DNA of 64,000 nucleotides. Origin: DTU089 sp964421815 (lineage in GTDB: Bacteria; Bacillota; Clostridia; Oscillospirales; Acutalibacteraceae). The notes under the pieces were generated by a model. That model saw only the letters and a list, made by a program, of their open reading frames with translations, ran no database searches and was not told the DNA's origin. This document shows, piece after piece, positions 26,118 to 34,790 of this stretch. Made by a program: the position numbers and the translations under genes. The first letter of the stretch is position 1, and each line of letters starts with the position of its first letter. The DNA lies in assembly GCA_964421815.1 (NCBI GenBank), contig CAYQYT010000009.1, positions 1-64,000 on the forward strand, read 5' to 3'.

Positions 26118-27851
26118 TTACTTCATTTTAGGTTTTACGTTTACGGAGTAGTATGTGTAATATACCACAAACCCGGGTTTTGCTCCGTTGGGTTTTTTAA
26201 TATTTTTTACATCCGTATAGTCAACTGTTACAAGGGTGGAAGTTCTTGCGGAACTGTAATATGCCGCAATTTCCGCCGCTTCCACAATGGCATCATCGGG
26301 TATCTCACCGCCGTCGCTTAACAGTAACGCGTGGGAACCGGGGCATTTTTGAGCATGGAGCCAAATATCTCCCTTTTTACCCGTTTTAAAAGTCAGTTTA
26401 TCGTTTTGAACATTGTTTCTGCCCACAAGCACCGTAAGTCCTTGACTTGTTTTAAATTCAAGGGGCGGAAGTGCCTGTTTTTTCATCTGCTTTTTGCCCG
26501 ATTTCTTGGGTTTTATAAAGCCCTGTGAAATCAGTTCGTCCTTAATCTCTCCGAATTCTCTTTCCAGAGTTGAGCGTTCAAGCATATCCCTTACGCTTTT
26601 AAGGTATTCCAAATCCTGTTCGCCCTCCTCAATAAGTTTTATAAGCATATTTTCCGCAGTACAGGCTTTTCTGTATTCTTTATAAAACTTCTGGGCGTTT
26701 TGTGATGGAGAAAGTGCGGGATCAACGGGGATTTTAAAAATACTGTTATTGTCATAATAGTTTTCAACCTCATAGATATTTGCGCCTTTTTGCAATCTGT
26801 ACTGTGCGGCGGTTATTAGTTCACCGTTTATTTTCAATTCTTCCCTGTTGGCACATTTGCGTAAATCCTCTTGCTGATTGTTCAGTTTTCGGGCTGTTCT
26901 TTCTATTGCATTGTCAAGGAGTTTGAAAAGTTCCGCACCTTTGGAGCGGGTACGCAAAAGTCTGTCCCGTTCAAAATAAAAACCCTCCAACAAGCAAAAA
27001 ACATCTTCTTTTTCTATTACTTTATATGCGTTGCCGTATTGGGTTATGGGCATAAAGGAAAACTCCATGGGTTTTCCCGATTCGTCAAGAACCATTGTGG
27101 GCTTGGCTTCATTCTTTGTAACAATGCTCTTTAAGGCGCTGATTTCACAAAGAAGATTCATTTTTTCTTCCGTTGTCAGTTCCCCCACACCTTTATCATC
27201 ATCGCAGACTCTGAAAGCGATTTCCCTTGACAAAAGCGGCGAAACACCCTGTATTGTTTTCAAAACAGCGGAGGAAAGTTTGGAATTTTCCAGGGAAAGA
27301 ATTCCTTGACAAATACTTTGGGGTTCCTCATTTCTTATATCGAGTTTCTCCTGTGCAGGGGGCAATTTGTACTGTGCCCCCGGTAAAACAAGACGGTAGG
27401 AGGACTTCTCCGCGTCAACACGTCTTAATGCGTCAACAATTCTGTTATCTTCATCAAAGAGAATAACATTACTGTGTTGAGCCATTATTTCAACGGCAAG
27501 AGTCAGTTTCACCCTGTCGCCTATCTCATTTGTAGCGTCGAAATTGAAAAATGCCGTTCTGTCAAGGCCGTACTGTTCGACACCCAAAAGAGTTGCGCCC
27601 ACAAGCCGTTTTCTGAAAAGCATACAGAGCATTGGGGGTGTCTGGGGATTCTCCGGCACGGAATCCACCACGGCAAAGCGGGGACTGTTTGCATCCGCCG
27701 AAAAATACAGCTTATGCATACCGCCCCTTGTTCTCATTATAAACACCAACTCATTTTTTGAGGGTTGGTGAATTTTATCGACTTTCGCTCCCGTCAAAAG
27801 TTCGTTTACCTTTGAAACGAGAAAGTTCAAATACATTCCGTCCAATGCCAT
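26118..27851 (-). CDS. rqcH: RqcH / NFACT-family ribosome quality-control protein
   Basis: The 577-residue protein binds stalled large subunits and adds C-terminal alanine tails in Bacillus. The order is NFACT-N (1-150), a coiled-coil middle (about 280-420), and NFACT-R with GDIWLHAQKCPGSHALLL near 490. The conserved D97-R98 of the NFACT-N domain, needed for tailing, are present (GLDRTAFF). Family members were formerly annotated as fibronectin-binding proteins (FbpA), but intracellular quality control is better supported. It is the last gene of the DUF1858-trmK-nif3 unit. Confidence 0.92.
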   Translation of the reverse strand: MALDGMYLNFLVSKVNELLTGAKVDKIHQPSKNELVFIMRTRGGMHKLYFSADANSPRFAVVDSVPENPQTPPMLCMLFRKRLVGATLLGVEQYGLDRTAFFNFDATNEIGDRVKLTLAVEIMAQHSNVILFDEDNRIVDALRRVDAEKSSYRLVLPGAQYKLPPAQEKLDIRNEEPQSICQGILSLENSKLSSAVLKTIQGVSPLLSREIAFRVCDDDKGVGELTTEEKMNLLCEISALKSIVTKNEAKPTMVLDESGKPMEFSFMPITQYGNAYKVIEKEDVFCLLEGFYFERDRLLRTRSKGAELFKLLDNAIERTARKLNNQQEDLRKCANREELKINGELITAAQYRLQKGANIYEVENYYDNNSIFKIPVDPALSPSQNAQKFYKEYRKACTAENMLIKLIEEGEQDLEYLKSVRDMLERSTLEREFGEIKDELISQGFIKPKKSGKKQMKKQALPPLEFKTSQGLTVLVGRNNVQNDKLTFKTGKKGDIWLHAQKCPGSHALLLSDGGEIPDDAIVEAAEIAAYYSSARTSTLVTVDYTDVKNIKKPNGAKPGFVVYYTYYSVNVKPKMK

Positions 27852-27862
27852 TGTATATTCCT

Positions 27863-28609
27863 CTAAATATGATTTACGGGATTTTTCAAATCCGAAATTT
27901 TCACTTGAATTTCTTTTTTAAATGCATTTGAAAGTTGTTCTCCCAAATACTCGCACACGATATTTTCCGTTTCATAATGCCCTGCAACAAACAGGGAAAC
28001 GCCCACGGACTTTGAAAGCAAATATTCGTGGTGCTTTGCCTCACCTGTCAACAGAGCATCCGCACCCACATTTTTCGCTTCAAGTACCAAATCTCCGCCG
28101 GAGCCGGAGCAAAGAGCAACGGTTTTGATTGTTTTGCCCGAATCCGTAAAGGAAACGGCTCCTCCCAGAGCGGATTTAATTCTTTCAGCAAATTCTTTTG
28201 CACTGCAAGGGGTAATTTCACCGTATTTGAGAAATTCCTCACCCTCGGCAGTTTTCAAGTTTTCTATTCCCACCTTTTTTGCAAGGCAGTCATTGACGCC
28301 TCCCCTTGCTTTATCAAGGCAGGTGTGGGAAGCGATAAAGGACATTCCCGACCTTACGGCTTTATAGACCAAACTGTCGGAGGATATTTTAGAAAGGGGG
28401 TCAAAAATAAGGGGATGATGGGTAACAACAAGATCCGCACCGAAAGACAAAGCGTCCTTTATTACATCTTCCGTAACATCAAGAGCAATGTATATTTTCT
28501 CCGTATTTTTTTCAAAGGACCCAACGGAAAGTCCGCAGTTGTCCCAGTCTTCCGCCGTATCAAAAGGCGCAATAGCGTTGAGAAAATCATAAATATCCTT
28601 AACTGTCAT
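27863..28609 (-). CDS. NIF3/DUF34 family metal-binding protein
   Basis: 248 residues. The dinuclear metal site is spelled out: THHPLIF, SHTCLDKARGGVND, and AKHHE with AGHYETE. Often annotated as GTP cyclohydrolase I type 2 homolog, with biochemical role unproven. The start follows AAGGGGG. It lies 11 nt upstream of rqcH and 33 nt downstream of trmK; the trmK-nif3 neighbourhood is widespread in Firmicutes. Confidence 0.93.
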   Translation of the reverse strand: MTVKDIYDFLNAIAPFDTAEDWDNCGLSVGSFEKNTEKIYIALDVTEDVIKDALSFGADLVVTHHPLIFDPLSKISSDSLVYKAVRSGMSFIASHTCLDKARGGVNDCLAKKVGIENLKTAEGEEFLKYGEITPCSAKEFAERIKSALGGAVSFTDSGKTIKTVALCSGSGGDLVLEAKNVGADALLTGEAKHHEYLLSKSVGVSLFVAGHYETENIVCEYLGEQLSNAFKKEIQVKISDLKNPVNHI

Positions 28610-28642
28610 ATTTATTCCCCCTTGTTTCCTTTCACTTGCTTT

Positions 28643-29314
28643 TTAACTGTTCAAAAATTCCTTTAATTTTTCGATTATTTCAAAAAGTTCCCCGTCTTTT
28701 TTACCGATTTCTTCCGTTGCGGTATATTTTTTCTGTAACCTGTTAAGTTGCTTTTGTATGTGCATTTTTGCTTCGTGGGATTTCGGAAGTTTTCCTATAT
28801 AGCAATCGGCGGGGGTAAACTCACTTTTTACTCCCTTATAAACCGCGTCAAAGGCTATGTAATACCTTTCGTCTTCTTTTACGGCAATTTCTTTCCCTAT
28901 TTCAAATCCGTTTGAATAGAGAAATTCTCTCAAATCCTCCGCTCTGCTCTGTGGTTGAAAAATAAAATGCAGATTGGGATTTTTAATCCACGGGGTTTCT
29001 TTTAATTTTTCGGCAATAAGGGTGCCGCCCATTCCCGCGAAAACGATTTCATCAACTTCATTTTCTTTGAATTCCTTTAGTCCGTCGGAAAGACGCAGAG
29101 AAATTCTATCCGAAAGCCCGTATCTGCTCACTGTTTTTGCGGCATTTTCCAAAGGGCCTTTTCCTATGTCCGCTCCTATAGCTCCCGAAATTTTATTCTG
29201 CTGAATCAAGAAAACGGGAAGATAGCCGTGGTCCGTACCTATATCGGCAACAATGCCGCCGCCTTTTATAAGAGAAGCGGCGGCAGAGAGCCTTGGTGTT
29301 AATTTAACAGTCAT
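28643..29314 (-). CDS. trmK: tRNA (adenine-22-N1)-methyltransferase TrmK
   Basis: The 223-residue SAM methyltransferase has VADIGTDHGYLPVFL (motif I), EIVFAGMGGTLI (motif IV) and a basic C-terminal helical region. It makes m1A22 in tRNA. Its ATG shares one base with the DUF1858 stop (TAATG), so translation is coupled. Confidence 0.94.
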   Translation of the reverse strand: MTVKLTPRLSAAASLIKGGGIVADIGTDHGYLPVFLIQQNKISGAIGADIGKGPLENAAKTVSRYGLSDRISLRLSDGLKEFKENEVDEIVFAGMGGTLIAEKLKETPWIKNPNLHFIFQPQSRAEDLREFLYSNGFEIGKEIAVKEDERYYIAFDAVYKGVKSEFTPADCYIGKLPKSHEAKMHIQKQLNRLQKKYTATEEIGKKDGELFEIIEKLKEFLNS

Positions 29315-29511
29315 TATTTCTCTAAAAATGCGTTAATTTTTGCAATAAGTTCGTTGGGGTCAACACCGTGTACCATACAAGCCTGTTCAACAGTTTCACC
29401 GCGGGAAGCAGGGCAACCGAGACAGTGCATACCCATTTCAAGAAAGAAGGGTGCAGTATCGGGTGCTTCGTCAAGAATTGAACCGATGATTGTATCTTTA
29501 GTAATTGTCAT
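29314..29511 (-). CDS. DUF1858 domain protein
   Basis: A 65-residue protein with the DUF1858 pattern, including MGMHCLGCPASRGETVEQAC, whose CxxC may bind metal or be redox active. Related domains occur in the N terminus of hybrid-cluster/ScdA-type proteins. The function is unknown. The ribosome site AGGAGTAATAAAA is clear. The promoter is at 29544-29572. Confidence 0.9.
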   Translation of the reverse strand: MTITKDTIIGSILDEAPDTAPFFLEMGMHCLGCPASRGETVEQACMVHGVDPNELIAKINAFLEK

Positions 29512-29543
29512 TTTTATTACTCCTTTGTTTTAATCTTTTTCAT

Positions 29544-29572
29544 AGTATATCATAAGTTTAAGTAAAAATAAA
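29544..29572 (-). promoter_or_regulatory. promoter for the DUF1858-trmK-nif3-rqcH operon
   Basis: TTTATT, 17-bp spacer, TATACT, with an extended TGA before the -10 box on the minus strand. Confidence 0.5.
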
Positions 29573-29628
29573 TACAAATATGAAACTTTTTAACATATTT
29601 TCACGGGGGTAATTGTTTGTTTTTACAA

Positions 29629-29657
29629 TTGCATTAAGGGGTGCCGTATGATAGAAT
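29629..29657 (+). promoter_or_regulatory. promoter for the metallophosphoesterase/GH5 operon
   Basis: TTGCAT, 17-bp spacer, TAGAAT. It covers the upstream GTG of the longer phosphoesterase frame, confirming the start at 29686. Confidence 0.6.
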
Positions 29658-29685
29658 TAAAATATATATTATTTTGGGTGATTGT

Positions 29686-30903
29686 ATGTTTCAAAAAGAT
29701 TTTAAACCGATTTTAAGATTCATGGTTGTCAGCGATGTCCATTACAAGGACGAAAAGTGTCCCGAGGAGGACAGAATGACAAGCGCCATAAAAACCGCCT
29801 ACAAACTTTCCGAAGAAAGCGAAAGCTATAAAAAACTCGACGCACTCTATGTAGTCGGTGACTTTGCAAACAGCGGAACCGAAACACAGATGCAAAAATT
29901 CAAGAAAACTCTTGATGATAACATCAAACCGGAAACACAGTATGCAATTACCATGGCAAGCCACGAATACAGCAGCGGCGGTGTTGAGGCGGCCCACGAA
30001 AAATTCCAAAGAATATTCAATCTGCCCGTTGATGAACACAGGGTAATTAACGGTTTTCATTTCATAAGCCTTACCTGTTCAAAGGGTACAAACTTTGACG
30101 AAAGAAAAAAAGCATACGCGGCAAGGGAACTGAAAAAAGCACGGGAAGATGACCCCAAAAAACCGATTTTCGTATTCCAACATCCCCATATTACCAATAC
30201 GGTTTACGGAAGTATTCTTTGGGGCGAGGATGATCTGTACGCCACTTTTACGGATTTCCCTCAAATGATTAACTTCTCGGGACACTCCCACGCTCCCATA
30301 AACGATCCCCGTTCCATCCACCAAAAGCATTTCACCTCGTTGGGTACGGGTTCCCTATCATATACGGAACTTGACGAATTCGACAAATATTACGGAACAG
30401 TACCCCCAATGAAAGCGAATTTCGCACAGTTTCTTCTCGTAGAAGCGGACAAAGACGGCAGGGTAAGAGTTTATCCATACGATGTATTCTCGGACAATTT
30501 CTTCCCATACATTTGGGAAATAGACGAACCCTGGAATCCCGACAGTTTTAAATACACGGATGAAATCCGATACAAAAATCCCGCCATCCCCTATTTCACA
30601 GAGGATGCAAAAATAGAGATACAAAACGCGGCAAAAACAGGATTTACGGTTAAATTTCCACAAGCCAAAATCAACGAGGATTACGTGGACGATTACAAAA
30701 TAGTGATTACCGAAAAAGCCACGGGAACCATTGTCAAACAAACTGTTATGTGGTCGGAGTATTATTTCTACAATATGCCCGATTATCTTGAATACACTTT
30801 CACGGATTTGAAACCCGAAACAGACTATGAAATCAAAATATCTGCAAACAGTTTTTGGAAAACAACCTCCGCACCCATCTTTGCGGAAACAAAAACTTTA
30901 TAA
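29686..30903 (+). CDS. calcineurin-like metallophosphoesterase
   Basis: The start at 29686 gives 405 residues with no signal peptide. Metal-ligand motifs appear in order: MVVSDVHY (D17, H19), VVGDFANSG, MASHEY (in place of the usual GNHE), FQHPH and NFSGHSHAP. After the catalytic domain, residues from about 300 form a separate domain ending TDYEIKISANSFWKTTSAPIF, which looks like a fibronectin-III-type or beta-sandwich tail. It is 24 nt upstream of an endoglycoceramidase-like GH5 gene, suggesting shared metabolism of a phosphorylated glycolipid or glycan; this is inference. Confidence 0.82.
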   Translation: MFQKDFKPILRFMVVSDVHYKDEKCPEEDRMTSAIKTAYKLSEESESYKKLDALYVVGDFANSGTETQMQKFKKTLDDNIKPETQYAITMASHEYSSGGVEAAHEKFQRIFNLPVDEHRVINGFHFISLTCSKGTNFDERKKAYAARELKKAREDDPKKPIFVFQHPHITNTVYGSILWGEDDLYATFTDFPQMINFSGHSHAPINDPRSIHQKHFTSLGTGSLSYTELDEFDKYYGTVPPMKANFAQFLLVEADKDGRVRVYPYDVFSDNFFPYIWEIDEPWNPDSFKYTDEIRYKNPAIPYFTEDAKIEIQNAAKTGFTVKFPQAKINEDYVDDYKIVITEKATGTIVKQTVMWSEYYFYNMPDYLEYTFTDLKPETDYEIKISANSFWKTTSAPIFAETKTL

Positions 30904-30927
30904 TTCATTTTAAGGGAGGAATACAAA

Positions 30928-32397
30928 ATGGAACAAATAAGAGTTGACGGAATGAGATTTGTTGACGAATACGGCAGAGAACGTATTTTCAGCGGTATGA
31001 ATGTTGTTGATAAAAAGGATTTCAACAAAGAAAACAAAGGCTACGGCTACCCTGCCGAAAACTTTCCTTTTGAAGAATTCCGTGCAAGAGGTTACGATTT
31101 AATCCGTCTCGGCTTTAGCTGGGGTGCAATGGAGCCCCAACCGGGACATTATAACGAACAGCTCATAAGCGACCTTTGTGACTTCCTTGACAAATGCGAG
31201 GAATACGGAATTTACGCTTTCCTTGACTGCCATCAGGATGTTTATTCTTCCTATTGCTACGGTGACGGTGCGCCCCGTTGGGCAACTCTGACGGACAATT
31301 TTGTACCGAGAAAACAAATTGCCGTTTGGGCGGAGCCATATTTCTACGGAAAAGCCTGTTTCAGAGCATTCGACAATTTCTGGGACAATGTTCAGTACAA
31401 CAAAAAGGGCTTGCAGGATTATTACGCAGATATGTGGAAGCATCTTGCAGAAGCGGTAAAGGACAAACCCGCCCTTTTCGGATTTGACTTCTTTAACGAG
31501 CCATTCCCGGGTGCGGACGGCGGAAAAATATTCAGAACTCTTATTAAAGGGCTTGTTAAAACAACAGTTACCGATAAAAAAGTTGATATTATAAAATTGG
31601 CAAAGACGGGACTTTTCAGCGACGAAAAAGCCAAAGCCCTTGACCAGTATGACGGAGAAGTTTTCAGAAAGGTTTCCAAGGACTGTGACAAAATAGTTGA
31701 ACACTTTGACAGGGACCGCTACTCCCCCTTTGTAAGCAAAATGGCAACTGCCGTGAGAGAGGTTACGGACAGGGGTATAATGTTTATGGAGAATAACTAC
31801 TATTCCAATTTGGGTATTCCCTGTTGCAACACCCCCGTTACCGTTAACGGGGAAAGAGAAATAAATCAGGTTTTTGCCCCCCATGCTTATGACCTTATGG
31901 TTGATACTCCCGCCTACAAATACGCAAGTAATTCCCGTGTGGGTATGATTTTTGACCAACACCGCAAAACCCAGGAAAGACTCGAAGTACCCTGTATTGT
32001 GGGTGAATGGGGCTCCTGTGCTGAGGGAGACGGTTGGTATCCCCACATAAGATTTTTACATAAAAAATTCGACTCATACAAGTGGAGTAATACATATTGG
32101 TGCTACTTTGACGGCATTTTAGGTGAGGATTTTATGAAAGTCCTTACCCGTCCCCGTCCCAAAGCCGTTACAGGTGAAATCATTTCATACGAATACGACC
32201 ACGACGACGGCAAATTTGAATTAATCTATAATCAGACAGAGAAATTCAAAGTTCCTACAGTTGTTTATGTTGACCGTGAACCTAAGGAAATTAAATGTGA
32301 CGGTAAATATAAAGTTATTGAACTTCCCGGTAATATCGGTTACGACATAGAGTTCAAAACCGGAATCGGAGAACAGGAAATCAAAATCAATTTTTAA
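30928..32397 (+). CDS. GH5 endoglycoceramidase-like glycosidase
   Basis: The 489-residue protein follows a strong AAGGGAGGAA site. It matches the endoglycoceramidase-like GH5 group, with IRLGFSWGAMEPQPGHY, LDCHQD, acid/base E191 in DFFNEPFPG, HAYD, and nucleophile E360 in VGEWGS. A small beta domain follows from about 400. Characterised relatives cleave glucosylceramide or steryl glycosides and are secreted; this one lacks a signal peptide, so it may act on imported glycolipid or a different glycoside. It ends at a strong terminator, making a two-gene unit with the phosphoesterase. Confidence 0.82.
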   Translation: MEQIRVDGMRFVDEYGRERIFSGMNVVDKKDFNKENKGYGYPAENFPFEEFRARGYDLIRLGFSWGAMEPQPGHYNEQLISDLCDFLDKCEEYGIYAFLDCHQDVYSSYCYGDGAPRWATLTDNFVPRKQIAVWAEPYFYGKACFRAFDNFWDNVQYNKKGLQDYYADMWKHLAEAVKDKPALFGFDFFNEPFPGADGGKIFRTLIKGLVKTTVTDKKVDIIKLAKTGLFSDEKAKALDQYDGEVFRKVSKDCDKIVEHFDRDRYSPFVSKMATAVREVTDRGIMFMENNYYSNLGIPCCNTPVTVNGEREINQVFAPHAYDLMVDTPAYKYASNSRVGMIFDQHRKTQERLEVPCIVGEWGSCAEGDGWYPHIRFLHKKFDSYKWSNTYWCYFDGILGEDFMKVLTRPRPKAVTGEIISYEYDHDDGKFELIYNQTEKFKVPTVVYVDREPKEIKCDGKYKVIELPGNIGYDIEFKTGIGEQEIKINF

Positions 32398-32411
32398 GTG
32401 TCATACCAAAG

Positions 32412-32457
32412 AAAGACTGCAAACCTACATTTAAGTAAGTTTGCAGTCTTTTTTTTA
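32412..32457. terminator. bidirectional terminator
   Basis: AAAGACTGCAAAC pairs with GTTTGCAGTCTTT (13 bp), followed by a T-run, between the GH5 gene and the converging small anchored-protein gene. Confidence 0.85.
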
Positions 32458-33150
32458 TGCTATATCATCGCTGTTTTCAAGTTCAGGCTCTGTAACCGAT
32501 TCGTCATCTTCTTCATCATCAAACCAGTCGTCGTAATCATAATCATACTGATACCGACTCAAATCCATTTCGCCGTTTTCATATTTTTCCAAAACTTCTT
32601 CCACTTTGAGTCCGTCTATATAAACATCAACAACTTTACAGCGGTTTTTATATACTTTTAATATAGCGTATGATTCTGTCTGAGGGCCCTCACAATTACC
32701 GTCAAATATATTTTTCTTTTCATTTTCTTTGCTGTAAAGGTACCAAGGAATATTATCAACATCAACTACCTCATATTCGTAATCATACACAAGTTCGTCC
32801 CAATAGTAATCGTGTTGCTTCAGGTATATATCTGTTTCGGGCTTGTTTTCCTTAACCGAGCAAAAACTGTAACCGTCCTCACCTTTTTCAAAAACCACAT
32901 ATCCCGGATCGCCTAAATAATACATACCGCTGTTAAATTCATTGCTTCCGACCCTGATTGTCGGTTTGGTATATCCAACATCATCATATGTATTTAAAAA
33001 ATCAATATAATCAACGGCAAGTTTAATTTCCTCGCCTTTTTGTTCTAATTGCTTTTCCCGGTAATTACTTAATGCTATCATAACCGACGGCACCAAAAGT
33101 TGAATGGCAATAATAATTGATATAATAATTACACCGCTTTTTTTATTCAT
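32455..33150 (-). CDS. anchored protein with acidic tail, unknown function
   Basis: The 231-residue protein starts 8 nt inside the 3' end of the XRE/membrane gene, with GGAG upstream, so the two are coupled. It has one N-terminal membrane helix (residues 6-27), an extracellular domain with many Tyr/Asp (about 45-180), and a strongly acidic tail (DYDYDDWFDDEEDDE). I do not recognise the family. It may be the output or sensing partner of the upstream regulator; related small partners accompany DUF2157-type genes, but I could not confirm the match. Confidence 0.6.
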   Translation of the reverse strand: MNKKSGVIIISIIIAIQLLVPSVMIALSNYREKQLEQKGEEIKLAVDYIDFLNTYDDVGYTKPTIRVGSNEFNSGMYYLGDPGYVVFEKGEDGYSFCSVKENKPETDIYLKQHDYYWDELVYDYEYEVVDVDNIPWYLYSKENEKKNIFDGNCEGPQTESYAILKVYKNRCKVVDVYIDGLKVEEVLEKYENGEMDLSRYQYDYDYDDWFDDEEDDESVTEPELENSDDIA

Positions 33151-34591
33151 CGTTCTCCACCGCCTCTTTCATTATTTCTGCCTGGTCTTTTTTAATTTTC
33201 CTTGAAATACAGAAATTTGCACCGAACAAAGATATGCCGCTTATTAAAAACATAAGTCCTATTGTTATCTCGCCCAAGTCAACGGCGGTAAGCACAAAGA
33301 ACATTAAACACAAAAGCGTCAGCAAACCTATATTGAGGGGGAAATAGGCTTTCTCGTTTGCGCCTTTTATAATCAGTACGATTCCCTGTATGAATGCTAT
33401 GGCAAAAAGGGCGATTCCATACAACAAAAACGATTCTAAAACACTGCCGAAAACACCCAACACAACCGCAATCGCACCCAAATAGCAGAAAGCCGTCTGA
33501 TATTTGTTTTTGTCCATTGACTTTTCGCCGGCAATAAAACCAAACGCCATAATAGCCATACTTAACAGGGCAATTATAATATTTTCTCCTTTGAAAAAAT
33601 CCGACCAGCCGCCGTCAAAATCATACCAATCGCCCAGATACAAACAAGCCGAAACCACGGACAGTACGGTTATACCCAACATTCCCACGGGGTAGAACGG
33701 ACTTGACCAACTATCACTTTTGTTTAAAGCATACAAACATACCACCAAAGCCAAGGGAAGTGTCAAAAGTCCCCATTCAACTTCCAACATTACGCAAACA
33801 GCGAAAACCGACGCAACGGATGCCAAAACGCAAATCCATTGGCAATATTCACACCGTGCATCCATAAATTCTTTTCTGTTGAGATATGCGTAAAGAATTC
33901 CGAGAACGGTCAAAACTACCAATACCGCTACCGCCAAATAGTTTTGGTCGGGGAAAAAGTCCGTAATACCCATTGCCCCTGCAACAGAGAAGCCGAAATA
34001 GAAAGCCAGGGGCGATACAACCTTAAAGAAATATAAAATCGGCAAAATCAGTACCGCGTCTATCAACAGGCAAATCAATGCGCCCAGATGGAGGGCAAGT
34101 ACCGAACTGACAAGTCCCACCGTGGATACAACACCTATTGACCAGAGAATCGACGCACCCTCCCGCCAGGCGAGATTATCATACTTTTTAAGATAAGTAT
34201 ATACTGCGGCGCCCTGACCCAAAAGCAAGGGAACGAATGAAATTGATGCTTTTGCAATATTCGGGAATTTGTCCCACAATGCCACAAATAAAATAATTAA
34301 ACCCGTTCCCATAAACAAGGAACCCACTATTGAAAAAACCATAAAAAGTGTTTTCCCTGTTTTTACGTTTTCCTCAAGTCTTGTATTCCTTTTTTCTCCG
34401 TAAAGCAATTCTTCAACAGGAACATTGAACAGTTCTGACAGTTTCTGAATCATTTCTAAATCAGGTTGGGTTCTTCCGTTTTCCCAGGATGAAACCGCCT
34501 GACGTGAAACGAAGAGTTTTTGAGAAAGCTCTTCCTGACTCATATTCTGTAACATTCGTAATCGTTTGATGTTTTTTGAAATTTTAGTCAT
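33143..34591 (-). CDS. XRE regulator fused to multi-pass membrane domain
   Basis: The ATG at 34591 is 8 nt after GAGG; an ATG two codons earlier is too close. The 482 residues start with an XRE helix-turn-helix (about 1-65, MSQEELSQKLFVSRQAVSSWENG), a linker, then 12-14 predicted membrane helices. The first membrane segments resemble DUF2157. The layout fits a membrane-embedded DNA-binding regulator. A perfect GCTACAA-N-TTGTAGC palindrome lies 71 nt upstream, a candidate operator for autoregulation. The ligand or stress sensed is unknown. Confidence 0.72.
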   Translation of the reverse strand: MTKISKNIKRLRMLQNMSQEELSQKLFVSRQAVSSWENGRTQPDLEMIQKLSELFNVPVEELLYGEKRNTRLEENVKTGKTLFMVFSIVGSLFMGTGLIILFVALWDKFPNIAKASISFVPLLLGQGAAVYTYLKKYDNLAWREGASILWSIGVVSTVGLVSSVLALHLGALICLLIDAVLILPILYFFKVVSPLAFYFGFSVAGAMGITDFFPDQNYLAVAVLVVLTVLGILYAYLNRKEFMDARCEYCQWICVLASVASVFAVCVMLEVEWGLLTLPLALVVCLYALNKSDSWSSPFYPVGMLGITVLSVVSACLYLGDWYDFDGGWSDFFKGENIIIALLSMAIMAFGFIAGEKSMDKNKYQTAFCYLGAIAVVLGVFGSVLESFLLYGIALFAIAFIQGIVLIIKGANEKAYFPLNIGLLTLLCLMFFVLTAVDLGEITIGLMFLISGISLFGANFCISRKIKKDQAEIMKEAVENDE

Positions 34592-34661
34592 TTTCATCAC
34601 CTCTATAACCATATAAACACTTTAATAAAAAAATGTCATTAGTTTTATGAAAAACAGTTTG

Positions 34662-34676
34662 GCTACAATTTGTAGC
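34662..34676. promoter_or_regulatory. candidate operator palindrome
   Basis: GCTACAA-T-TTGTAGC is a perfect 7-bp inverted repeat in the leader of the XRE/membrane gene. It may be that protein's own binding site. The promoter itself was not clear. Confidence 0.4.
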
Positions 34677-34719
34677 ACTGCGTTTTTCTTGACTTTAGTA
34701 TAACTCCGTAAAACAAAAA

Positions 34720-34754
34720 AACTGCCCGAATGTAACTTTCGGGCAGTTTTTTGT
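34720..34754 (-). terminator. intrinsic terminator of der
   Basis: AACTGCCCGAA pairs with TTCGGGCAGTT; a long T-run follows on the minus strand. Confidence 0.8.
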
Positions 34755-34790
34755 AATTTTTGGGTGTTTTTCGATTATTTTGGGCTTGTT

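Noticed and set aside
29641..29685. An upstream GTG start for the metallophosphoesterase
   Set aside because: It falls inside the promoter at 29629-29657; the ATG at 29686 has a suitable GGGTGATTGT site.
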